Origin: Phenylobacterium sp.
GTDB taxonomy: Bacteria; Pseudomonadota; Alphaproteobacteria; Caulobacterales; Caulobacteraceae
Direction: 5' to 3'
Length of the DNA stretch: 64,000 nucleotides
Assembly (NCBI RefSeq): GCF_025934275.1
Contig: NZ_JAICYI010000001.1
Coordinates: 1 to 64,000 of the forward strand
Shown: positions 55,323 to 63,027 of the stretch, in pieces
How positions within the stretch are numbered: position 1 is the first letter of the stretch
Layout: each line of letters begins with the position of its first letter
Made by a program: the position numbers and the translations under genes
The notes under the pieces: generated by a model
Databases searched by the model: none
What the model saw: the letters and a program-made list of their open reading frames with translations, nothing else
What the model was told of the DNA's origin: nothing

Positions 55323-55397
55323 GCGGGCGTAGCTCAGGGGTAGAGCACAACCTTGCCAAGGTTGGGGTCGTGAGTTCGAATCTCATCGCCCGCTCCA
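55323..55397 (+). tRNA. tRNA-Gly, anticodon GCC
   Basis: The 75-nt gene has a perfect 7-bp acceptor stem (GCGGGCG with CGCCCGC), discriminator T and encoded CCA. The anticodon stem-loop CAACC-TTGCCAA-GGTTG places GCC at 55355-55357, and the T-loop is GTTCGAATC. It reads GGC and GGT codons. Confidence 0.98.
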
Positions 55398-55565
55398 GAA
55401 TTCGAGACTCCAGGCACGAACGAAAAGCAGGGCTTCGGGCCTCTGCTGGCTAACCCTCTAGACGGCCGGCGACATCCCGCGGACGCCTTGGATGCAATCT
55501 GGTTGCGGCTCGCGCCAGCGTCGGCGCTCTTTGATGCGCCGAGCGCGGGGTGTGCGCTCTGCGCC

Positions 55566-55682
55566 ACGCGCGACCAAGCCCGGCGGGACCTGCTTCAGGA
55601 CATCGAGGGCTCCTGCAATCCCCGCCGCCTGCGCTCAGCCCTGGGCTACGTCAGCCCAGCCGAGGCTGAGCGGAGAGCTGCT
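55566..55682 (+). mobile_element. decayed 3' fragment of an IS3-family transposase
   Basis: A + strand frame encodes DQARRDLLQDIEGSCNPRRL followed by RSALGYVSPAEAERRAA, the C-terminal signature of IS3 OrfB integrases (IExFYNxxRxHSxLGYxSPxEFE). The catalytic DDE part is absent, and the fragment begins about 170 bp after tRNA-Gly. It overlaps the last ~10 codons of the convergent transporter gene, which may have gained its tail from it. Confidence 0.7.
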
Positions 55683-57183
55683 CGGCCGCTTGGATCGTTT
55701 CGGCGTCGGTTGATCGTTCCTTGAGTGCGGCGATCGCCTCCAAGTTCCGCTGGTGCGCGGCCTGGTCGATGCGGAAGGCCAGCCACACCAGGATGGCGCC
55801 TGCGCTGAGCAGCAGCGAGAGCCCGATGTAGATCATCGCCAGGTGGCGCATGACCGCCGGATCGAGGGTCGACGGCCTGGCGCCGATGGGGAACTTCACG
55901 ATCGCCAGGAGGATGCCCGGCAGGATGGTCGCGAGCGCATTCGCGAGCTTCAGCATCAGCCGGTCGGAGAACAGCACCAGCCCCTCGGAGCGGCGCCCGG
56001 TCCGCGCCTGGTTCTCCTCCACCACGTCGGAGATCATCGATGTCGAGACGATGGAGGCCGCGATCCCTACGACGCCGTGCAGCAACTGCGCGCCCATCAG
56101 GACGGGAAGCAGCAGCGGAGCGCCGTTGGGCGGCAGCAGTCCGAACAGGCGCAGCGCCAGCGGCCCGTGCACGAAAATCAGGCTGGCCGCGTAGAGCCAG
56201 AGATAGGCCTGCCGCTTCTGCAGCCGGGCGGAGACCGCCGCAGCGACCGCAAAGGCCAGGGGCCCGGAGAGGGCCTGGATCGCCACCAGCAGCATCACGT
56301 TGCGGGCCGGCAGGTCGAAGATGAATGTGTTGAAATAGATCGACAGGCCGGTGGTCAGGGCCGCCGGGGCGGCGGCCAGCATGCCGCCGATCACCGCGAT
56401 GACGAAGTTGCGGTTCCCGAAGATGCTGGCGATCTCCTTCAGCCATACGCGCCACTGCACGTCGCGCGGCGCGGGCCGGTAGAGGTCCGGGATGTGCGCG
56501 TGGGTCCCGAGGTCGGAGACGAGGTTGGCCGCCATCATCAGCAGGCCGACGGCGATCGCCATCGGCGGATAGCCTGCCGGGTTGAGCTGGCCGAGCGGAT
56601 AGTCCGGCGTCTTCCTCAGGAACACGCCGTAGGCCAGCACCGCGGCGATGCCGCCGCCCAGCGAGCCCAGCATGTAGCGGAAGCCGTACATCCGGGTGCG
56701 GTCGTGATAGCCGGGCGCCAGCTCGGGCAGTAGCGCGCCCGAGGGCACCATGTAGAGGCTGTGGCTGAACCGGAAGAGCGTCACGGTCACGCAGAGCCAG
56801 AGGAAGAGCTGGCGCGCGGTGAGCCCCGGCGGCGGCATCCACAGCGCCATGAACGACAGGCCGACCGGCAGGATCGAGAGGTACATGAGCGAGTGCCGCC
56901 GCCCGAGCCGGGCGCGCAGATTGTCGGAGAACTGGGCGATGAGGAGGTCGAAGAGCGCGTCCACGAACAGCGAGACGCCCATCGCCAGGCTGACCAGCTG
57001 CACCGGCACGTGCAGAATCTGGCTGTAGTAGAGAAGCAGCACGCCGCCCACGATGACGAGCTGGGCGCCGTCCTCCATGGAGCCGATGCCGAACAGCACC
57101 TTGGTGGTGAGCGACGGCCGCCGGGGCCCGCCCGTCCGCGGCGCGCGCGCGTTTGGCGCTTCGTCCGACCTGGCCAGCGCCAT
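55651..57183 (-). CDS. GPH-type sugar transporter (MFS_2, MelB-like)
   Basis: The 510-residue protein has about 12 membrane segments and the GPH/MelB layout: LTTKVLFGIGSMEDGAQLVIVGGVLLLYYSQ, FDLLIAQFSDNLRARLGRRHS in the first loop, and the central cytoplasmic region. It would import glycosides with a cation. The last ~10 residues overlap the IS3 remnant, so the C-terminal tail may be acquired. It is divergent from the TonB receptor 282 bp away, which suggests joint uptake of one carbon source. Confidence 0.88.
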   Translation of the reverse strand: MALARSDEAPNARAPRTGGPRRPSLTTKVLFGIGSMEDGAQLVIVGGVLLLYYSQILHVPVQLVSLAMGVSLFVDALFDLLIAQFSDNLRARLGRRHSLMYLSILPVGLSFMALWMPPPGLTARQLFLWLCVTVTLFRFSHSLYMVPSGALLPELAPGYHDRTRMYGFRYMLGSLGGGIAAVLAYGVFLRKTPDYPLGQLNPAGYPPMAIAVGLLMMAANLVSDLGTHAHIPDLYRPAPRDVQWRVWLKEIASIFGNRNFVIAVIGGMLAAAPAALTTGLSIYFNTFIFDLPARNVMLLVAIQALSGPLAFAVAAAVSARLQKRQAYLWLYAASLIFVHGPLALRLFGLLPPNGAPLLLPVLMGAQLLHGVVGIAASIVSTSMISDVVEENQARTGRRSEGLVLFSDRLMLKLANALATILPGILLAIVKFPIGARPSTLDPAVMRHLAMIYIGLSLLLSAGAILVWLAFRIDQAAHQRNLEAIAALKERSTDAETIQAAEQLSAQPRLG

Positions 57184-57363
57184 GCCGCCTCCCTCCCGAT
57201 CGCGCGCCCTCTCTGCGGGGCCTCCCGCCAGGGCTAAGCGAGCCGCCGGGGGAAGTCGTGTGCTGTTGGGCGCAAATTCCGCCGTCCGGAATCCGGCGAG
57301 ATAGCCCCGGCAAGCGCTCGGGCGCGCGACTAATGTCCGGTTCGGGGCATGGTCAGGCCGGTG

Positions 57364-57382
57364 GGGCTTCGGGACGAAGCCC
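57364..57382 (+). promoter_or_regulatory. leader hairpin upstream of the TonB receptor
   Basis: GGGCTTCG at 57364-57371 pairs perfectly with CGAAGCCC at 57375-57382, with a 3-base loop. It lies 83 bp before the receptor start codon. It has no U tract, so it is a candidate RNA structure and not a terminator. Confidence 0.4.
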
Positions 57383-57465
57383 GGTCTTCCCCGATCAACC
57401 ACGCGCCGCGTCAGACGGCGCAAAGAGACGTCCGGCGCGAGACCGGCGTCAGCAGGGGGAAACAT

Positions 57466-59697
57466 ATGCGGAAGCTTCTTTTCGCCTGCGCCTCCGTTTC
57501 GGCGCTCTGCGGGTTCGGCGTGACCGGCCATGCCTGGGCGCAGGCGGCGGCCCCGGCGGCCCGGCCGGCCGTGCAGGACACAACCGAGGTCGGCGAGGTC
57601 ATCGTGACGGCTCGCAAGCGCAACGAGCGGCTGCGTGACGTGCCGGTGTCGGCGAGTGTGGTGGAGGGTTCGGAGATCCTGGAGCGCGGCGGCTTGCAGG
57701 GGGTGAAGGACCTGGTCACCTCGCTGCCCAGCGTGGCGTTCGGGGACACCTCGACGCCGCTCACCTCGGAGGTGTCGATCCGCGGATCGGGCACGAGCCG
57801 CGGGACCAGCGCCGAGTCTGGGGTCGGTCTCTATCGCGACGGGGCTTACGTCGGCGGCGGCGCCCAGGGCGGCCGGACCTTCAGCCGCTTCGACCTGTTC
57901 GATGTAAGCCAGATCGAGGTGCTGCGTGGAACGCAAGGCGCGCTCTACGGCCGCGATGCGGTGGGCGGGGCGATCAATGTGATCACGGCGCGGCCGAGCC
58001 CGACGCCCTCCGGCTATCTCTCCGCCAAGGCGGGCAACGTCGGCTTCACGGAATACGAGGGCGTGCTGAACCAGCCGCTGACCGACCATCTCGCGGTCCG
58101 GCTGAGCGGCGACGACATGAAGCAATCCAAGGGGTTCTACTTCAACCCGGACCTCGACAAGTACATCGACGCCCAGTCGACCTACGCGTACCGCGCCCAG
58201 CTGCGCTATGAGAACGGCCCGTTCGATGCGAACCTCATGTTCGAGCACGCGAAGAACAAGTATCCGGCGCTGAACCTGCAGCTCTGGGTGCAGCCCAATG
58301 CCCTGGAACCGCAGGGCATCTTCATCGAGCCGAAGTTCAGCAGGCCGCACAATTTCGAGGACGCCGACGTCGACCAGGTGAACGATGTCGAGTTCGCCTC
58401 GAACTACCGGTTCGACTTCGGGACGCTGACCTGGATCAGCCTGTGGCGCGAGCGCAAGGACCTGCAGCAGTTCGACAACGACATCATCGATCCCGGCCTG
58501 CTGGCGCAGATCAAGGCCGCCGGCCTGCTCGCGCCGGGCGCCTCGCTGGAGACCAACGGCACGCAGCAGAACCACGGCAAGACGCGGAGCTTCAACCAGG
58601 AACTTTACCTGAGCGGCGACATCGGAACCCAGTGGAAGTGGCTGATCGGCGGCGAATATCTGCACCTGCAGGACGGCGACACGATCACCACGACGCGGAC
58701 GCCCACGAAGGCCAACCCGTCGACCGGGGCCGTTTCGGTCTCCTCCCAGACGCTGAACTCCTGGGCCGCCTACGGCAGCCTGGAATACGACTTCACCGAC
58801 CAGTTCGGCGTCACCGGCGAGCTGCGATATACGAAGGACGAAAAGACCTTCGCGGCCAACCAGTTCAGCAATCCCGGCTTCGTGGCCGTGAAAGGCAAGC
58901 TGGTCGACGCCACCTTCAACCCCGACAACCTCGCCTACGAGGTAACCGGCTCCTACAAGTTCTCGCCGGAGTGGATGGGCTACGCCAAGGTCGGCACGGG
59001 CTTCCGGGCCGGCGGCTTCAACAGCAATCTCGGAAATCCACTGCAGCCGATCCCGATCCCAGTCAGCTACGGCAACGAAAACACCCTCACCTACGAGGTC
59101 GGCGCCAAGGGCAATCCCATCCGCCAGATCTACCTGACCGCGGCGGGATACTGGACCGACGTCAGCAACCTGATCATCCAGACCGACAACGGTTGCAAGG
59201 CGACCAATCCCGTCTGCCCTGTCGCGCAGACGAACTTCGCCACCAACGGCGGCAAAGCGCGGATCTGGGGCGTCGAAGCGGAGGCCACCATCAACCTGTC
59301 GATCGCCGGCGGCGACCTGCTGACCACGATCGGCGGCTCCCGCCAGGGCGGCAAGATCACCAGCGGCGAGTTTGACGGCGACAACCCCCCGCAGCTGCCG
59401 AAGTGGCTGGCCTCGGCCAACCTCCACTACAGTCATCCGCTGGCGTACCAGGCGACGGGCTTCGTGAACCTGCTCTATGCGGCCCGCTGGGGCGGGGTGC
59501 AGGAGATCGAGCAGACGCCCGAGCTGCATGACTATCAGATCGTCAATGCCCGCGCCGGGATCCAGCGCGGCCACTGGGAGGTTGCGGCGTTCGCCAACAA
59601 TCTGACCAACGTCACCTACCTCACTTTCGAGGCCACGTCGGCGCGGCGGTGGAGCGAGCCTCGCACCTACGGCGCCCAGGTTCTCTACCGCTGGTGA
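57466..59697 (+). CDS. TonB-dependent receptor
   Basis: The 743-residue outer-membrane receptor has a signal peptide ending AWAQ, a TonB box-like EVGEVIVTARK near residue 42, and a plug domain (DVPVSASVVEG, SIRGSGTSRG, QIEVLRGTQGALYGRDAVGGAINVIT). The beta-barrel contains GELRYTKDEKTF and ends in RTYGAQVLYRW with a terminal aromatic. The group resembles receptors for plant-derived or aromatic compounds in Caulobacterales and sphingomonads; the ligand cannot be told. ATG 57466 follows AGGGGGA. It is divergent from the sugar transporter and convergent with DUF3604. Confidence 0.95.
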   Translation: MRKLLFACASVSALCGFGVTGHAWAQAAAPAARPAVQDTTEVGEVIVTARKRNERLRDVPVSASVVEGSEILERGGLQGVKDLVTSLPSVAFGDTSTPLTSEVSIRGSGTSRGTSAESGVGLYRDGAYVGGGAQGGRTFSRFDLFDVSQIEVLRGTQGALYGRDAVGGAINVITARPSPTPSGYLSAKAGNVGFTEYEGVLNQPLTDHLAVRLSGDDMKQSKGFYFNPDLDKYIDAQSTYAYRAQLRYENGPFDANLMFEHAKNKYPALNLQLWVQPNALEPQGIFIEPKFSRPHNFEDADVDQVNDVEFASNYRFDFGTLTWISLWRERKDLQQFDNDIIDPGLLAQIKAAGLLAPGASLETNGTQQNHGKTRSFNQELYLSGDIGTQWKWLIGGEYLHLQDGDTITTTRTPTKANPSTGAVSVSSQTLNSWAAYGSLEYDFTDQFGVTGELRYTKDEKTFAANQFSNPGFVAVKGKLVDATFNPDNLAYEVTGSYKFSPEWMGYAKVGTGFRAGGFNSNLGNPLQPIPIPVSYGNENTLTYEVGAKGNPIRQIYLTAAGYWTDVSNLIIQTDNGCKATNPVCPVAQTNFATNGGKARIWGVEAEATINLSIAGGDLLTTIGGSRQGGKITSGEFDGDNPPQLPKWLASANLHYSHPLAYQATGFVNLLYAARWGGVQEIEQTPELHDYQIVNARAGIQRGHWEVAAFANNLTNVTYLTFEATSARRWSEPRTYGAQVLYRW

Positions 59698-59722
59698 GGA
59701 CCTTGCGCTGACCTCGCAGAAG

Positions 59723-59745
59723 GGTCCAGGCGCGCCTCCTGGACC
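59723..59745 (+). terminator. hairpin after the TonB receptor
   Basis: GGTCCAGG and CCTGGACC form an 8-bp stem with a 7-base loop, 26 bp after the receptor stop. No T tract follows, so it would end transcription weakly or protect the 3' end. Confidence 0.5.
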
Positions 59746-59772
59746 GTCGTCCTCCCCGCCGTCTGGTCGTGG

Positions 59773-59798
59773 AGAAGGGCGCCCTCAGGCGCCCTTCT
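59773..59798. terminator. convergent hairpin containing the DUF3604 stop codon
   Basis: An 11-bp perfect stem, AGAAGGGCGCC with GGCGCCCTTCT, has the loop CTCA. The loop spans the stop codon of the DUF3604 gene. It may act for both converging genes. Confidence 0.6.
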
Positions 59799-61773
59799 TG
59801 AATCCCGCCGGGGTGAACCAGATCGGCGAGGACCAGGCCCGCTCCTGATGGGTGGCCGGCGCCTTGGCCGGGATCGGCAGGTGGTTGCGGATGGCGACCA
59901 GGGTCGTCCAGCGCGCCGTCGGGATCTCCAGGGCGCGGGCGTAGTAGACCGCCGGGACCTTCGGGTCGAAGTCCGGGTCGCGCCAGACCTTGGTCAGGAC
60001 CCCCGCGCCGATGGTGTTCTTGTAGGCGCCGGTCGTCAGGTCGACCGTGTTGCCGACCGGCGGCGCGTGGCCCTTGGCGTCGTCCTTGCGCCCGCCGGAG
60101 AGCGCCACGTCGTAGACCTTCTCGCGATAGCTCCCGTGGTCGAGCCAGACCTTGATCACCTGCACGCGGTCGAGGTTGGCGCCGTCGGGATCCTTGGTGG
60201 CCTGCAGGATGAAGCTCGGCGCCTTGGCGCCGGCGGGCTTGGCCGGCAGGTCGGATCCCATCGGCACGCCGGTGGCGTAGGCCCTGGCGACCCAGTCCGT
60301 CCTGCCGGTCATCGCCGGCGCGAAGCCCCAGCCGCCGAACATCCGAAGCCGCATCCGCGTGCCCGAGGTGGCGAAGGTCTCCTTGCGCTTCAAGGCCGCG
60401 AAGATCGCGTTGCGGGTGTTCTCCTCGGCCCAGACGCCGGTGATCGCCGCGCCGCTGAACTGCAGCGGGTCGTTCTCCCGCTGGCCGCTGGCCCGCTTCG
60501 CCGGCTGATCCGGCCTGCCCAGGCCGAGCGCCGCCTCCGCCGCTGCGCCGCGCGGCAGCATGGTCTTCGGATCGAGCCCGCTGATCCGCCCAGCATAGCC
60601 GTCCTCGTCCGAGACGGAGAGGCCGTTGTGGATGTCTGAGCCGCCGACCACGCCCATCTTGAAGGGGTTGGCGCCGACCTTCGACTGGATGACCAGGCCG
60701 CGGCCCCAGGCCTCGCGGACGTAAGAGCCGTGCTGCTTGGGCGCGGTCTCGCCGCGGTAGATGCGGTCCATGATCTCGAAGTTGGCGAACTCGTCCTGCG
60801 GCGAGAGCTCGGGCGTGGTCTCGGAATAGCCCTTGGTCTGGGCGATCTCGACCAGCGGCTCGTTCAGCGCCCGCTCCAGCGCATAGGCCTCGTCGATCGG
60901 CCGCCCGTCGGACATGTTCCAGTCGAAGTCGTGGCCGTCCGACAGGTTGGCGTTATGCGGGATGGCGATCACGTCGATGCCCTGCTTGCGCACCGAGTCC
61001 AGGTACTTCCAGAGGTCCTCCGGATGGTCGGAATCGATCGCCGTGAAGGGCTTCGGCGCGTGGTCGGAATTGAAGATCACGTTGCGGTGCATGTGGGTGC
61101 CGTACCCGGCCGTGGCGGTCCACTCGTAGGCCACGAAGGTGGTGAACTTGCCCGGCTGGTAGTTGTCGTCGGCGGCCTTCACCTCGGCGGCCCAGCCGGC
61201 GGCGGCTTCGGCTGCGGCCCGGATGTCCTTTTGCGCCTGGCTGCCGTTGTCGCGGGACATGCGCTCGACCATGGCGAAGCCGCCGCGGCCGGCCGCCTTG
61301 AGCTTCTGGCCGGTCTCGCTCCGCGAGAAGGCGCTCGACGGATCGTCCAGCATGGGCATGGCGCCCACATATTCGGAGTGGTCGGTGACGGCGGCGAAGT
61401 CCAGCGGCCAGGCGCGGCGGGCGGGGACCTCCGCGGTGGCCGGCAACCCTTGCTCCATCCGCACCTGGGCGGCCGGCACCATCACCGTCTCGCCGCGGGC
61501 GAACCTGTAGGCCTGGTCGGGCATGACCTTGGTCCCGAAGGTCCAGGCATCCAGCGACATGGCGGTGTGCAGGTGCAACTCGCCGAAGAACACCCGCCGC
61601 GCGGCAGGCGGCACGTCGGTGCGGTAGGCCTGGTCGGGCGGGGTCGAGACCTCGTGCGGGGCGCCCAGCGCCTTCGCCTTGGCGGTCCCGCCGCCGTGCT
61701 GGGCGACGAGCACCGCGCCCGTAGTGAGCGCCGCGCCGGACACCGACGCGATGACGAGGGTCGAAAGCTTCAC
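59785..61773 (-). CDS. DUF3604 exported metal-dependent hydrolase (PHP-like)
   Basis: The 662-residue protein has a signal peptide (MKLSTLVIASVSGAALTTGA). Its PHP-like metal ligands are visible: HLH (67 and 69) in FGELHLHT, DHSEY (131-135), the HMHRN pair (227-229), HNAN (273) and SDIH (379-382). These fit the trinuclear metal site of PHP phosphoesterases. The family's natural substrate is unknown. It starts with GTG after a GGGAGGA site, 31 bp downstream of the HupE-like gene, so it is the last gene of that operon. It is over twice as long as classical PHP proteins. Confidence 0.85.
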   Translation of the reverse strand: MKLSTLVIASVSGAALTTGAVLVAQHGGGTAKAKALGAPHEVSTPPDQAYRTDVPPAARRVFFGELHLHTAMSLDAWTFGTKVMPDQAYRFARGETVMVPAAQVRMEQGLPATAEVPARRAWPLDFAAVTDHSEYVGAMPMLDDPSSAFSRSETGQKLKAAGRGGFAMVERMSRDNGSQAQKDIRAAAEAAAGWAAEVKAADDNYQPGKFTTFVAYEWTATAGYGTHMHRNVIFNSDHAPKPFTAIDSDHPEDLWKYLDSVRKQGIDVIAIPHNANLSDGHDFDWNMSDGRPIDEAYALERALNEPLVEIAQTKGYSETTPELSPQDEFANFEIMDRIYRGETAPKQHGSYVREAWGRGLVIQSKVGANPFKMGVVGGSDIHNGLSVSDEDGYAGRISGLDPKTMLPRGAAAEAALGLGRPDQPAKRASGQRENDPLQFSGAAITGVWAEENTRNAIFAALKRKETFATSGTRMRLRMFGGWGFAPAMTGRTDWVARAYATGVPMGSDLPAKPAGAKAPSFILQATKDPDGANLDRVQVIKVWLDHGSYREKVYDVALSGGRKDDAKGHAPPVGNTVDLTTGAYKNTIGAGVLTKVWRDPDFDPKVPAVYYARALEIPTARWTTLVAIRNHLPIPAKAPATHQERAWSSPIWFTPAGFKKGA

Positions 61774-61804
61774 GGACGTTCCTCCCGTTCTGTTCTCTTG
61801 GCGC

Positions 61805-62431
61805 TCATCGGGCGAGCGCGCCGTAGCGGATCACCCAGCCGGCGGCGAGCAGGCCGAGCGCGGCCATCCAGCTCCCCGCCACCCGGGCGGCGACGATCAT
61901 CCACAGCCGCGTGAGCGGCAGGGTCAGCGAGGCGGCGAGCACGAAGACCGCCGCCGCCGCGGCGGCCATGCCGGCCAGCGAGACCAGGTGCGCCGGCGTC
62001 ATGGCGACGCCGGCCACGTCGCCCAGGCCGCAGATCAGGCCGAGCCCGCCTGCCGCAGCGGCGCAGAGCCGGGGCGCGGCCCGGACGTTCGAGGCGAGGA
62101 GCCCGCCCGCGGCCAGCAGCATCGCCGCGCTCGCCACCGAGACCGCGATCGGCGGCCAGGGAAGGCCCGAGAGGCCGGCGATCCCGCCCAGGATCCAGGC
62201 GCCGGGCAGCGCCAGCGCCGCGGCGCGGCAGTGCGCCGGACCGTTGAGCCCCGCGAACAGCGCGAGGGTCACGACCGGCAGGATGTCCTCGGGGCTGAGG
62301 CCGAAGTGCGAGACGCCGTCGTAGAGCGGGCCGAGGCCGGTCGCCACCAGGTGCGCCTGCGCCATCCCCGGCGCGGCCCAGAGCGCGATGAACGGCGGTG
62401 CGACCAGCGCGAGAAGCCGGGCGCGGCTCAT
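61805..62431 (-). CDS. HupE/UreJ-like membrane protein, copy 1
   Basis: The 208-residue protein has an N-terminal signal-like segment and about six hydrophobic spans. The motif HLVATGLGPLYDGVSHFGLSPEDILPVVTLALFAGLNGPAHC is the HupE/UreJ-type entry with His and Asp. The family is linked with nickel or other metal uptake near hydrogenases and ureases, but none of those genes is in the window. It begins inside the stop of copy 2 (ATGA). Confidence 0.75.
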   Translation of the reverse strand: MSRARLLALVAPPFIALWAAPGMAQAHLVATGLGPLYDGVSHFGLSPEDILPVVTLALFAGLNGPAHCRAAALALPGAWILGGIAGLSGLPWPPIAVSVASAAMLLAAGGLLASNVRAAPRLCAAAAGGLGLICGLGDVAGVAMTPAHLVSLAGMAAAAAAVFVLAASLTLPLTRLWMIVAARVAGSWMAALGLLAAGWVIRYGALAR

Positions 62432-63027
62432 GCCAGGGCCGCCCACAGGAAATAGGCCCCGCCGGCCATCACCGCCGCGCCCGCGCCGCGGAGGGCGTAG
62501 CGGCCCCAGCCCCAGCGGTGCACCAGGCCGATGGCGATGCCCGTGGCGTGCAGCAGCCCGGTCGCGAGCACGAAGCCCAGGCTGTAGAGCAGGGCGTTCT
62601 GGCCGGGCGACAGCTCCGCGCCGTGGGCATAGCCGTGGAACAGGCCGAACAGGCCGACCACCACGCCGGCGACCGCCAGCGGCGGCCGCGCCTCGGTGAG
62701 CACCGCCGCGCCCAGGGTCAGGCCGGAGAGCGCGATGGCGAGCTCCGCGCCCGGCAGCGGCAGGCCGATGAGGCCCAGGAAGCCGCCCACCGCCATCACC
62801 AGCGGGAAGGTCACCGGCAGCAGCCAGATGGCCGGCCGGCCGAGCTGCGCGCCCCACAGGCCCACCGCCACCATGGCGATCACGTGGTCGAGGCCGGAGA
62901 TCGGGTGCATGAAGCCGCTGGCGAAGCCCACCGCCTCGCCGCGCACGATGTGCGCCGAGGCCTCGCCGGGGAGGAGCGCGGCAAGCGCCAGGACAGGCAG
63001 GGCGGCGATGATCGGCTTGCGGCTCAT
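62428..63027 (-). CDS. HupE/UreJ family protein, copy 2
   Basis: The 199-residue protein has a signal peptide ending GEASA, then AHIVRGEAVGFASGFMHPISGLDHVIAMVAVGLWGAQLGRP with the HupE core HPxxGxDH. Six hydrophobic spans follow, including LFGLFHGYAHGAEL. It is the most canonical member of the three. It overlaps both neighbours by ATGA, indicating one translated unit. Confidence 0.9.
   Translation of the reverse strand: MSRKPIIAALPVLALAALLPGEASAHIVRGEAVGFASGFMHPISGLDHVIAMVAVGLWGAQLGRPAIWLLPVTFPLVMAVGGFLGLIGLPLPGAELAIALSGLTLGAAVLTEARPPLAVAGVVVGLFGLFHGYAHGAELSPGQNALLYSLGFVLATGLLHATGIAIGLVHRWGWGRYALRGAGAAVMAGGAYFLWAALA

Noticed and set aside
55410..55440. Possible terminator after tRNA-Gly (GCAGGGCTTCGGGCCTCTGC)
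   Set aside because: The stem is imperfect and no T tract follows.
55651..59574. A 1307-codon - strand frame running from the transporter across the TonB receptor
   Set aside because: Only the distal 510 codons (from 57183) match a family; the rest is antisense to a clear receptor gene and low in recognisable motifs.
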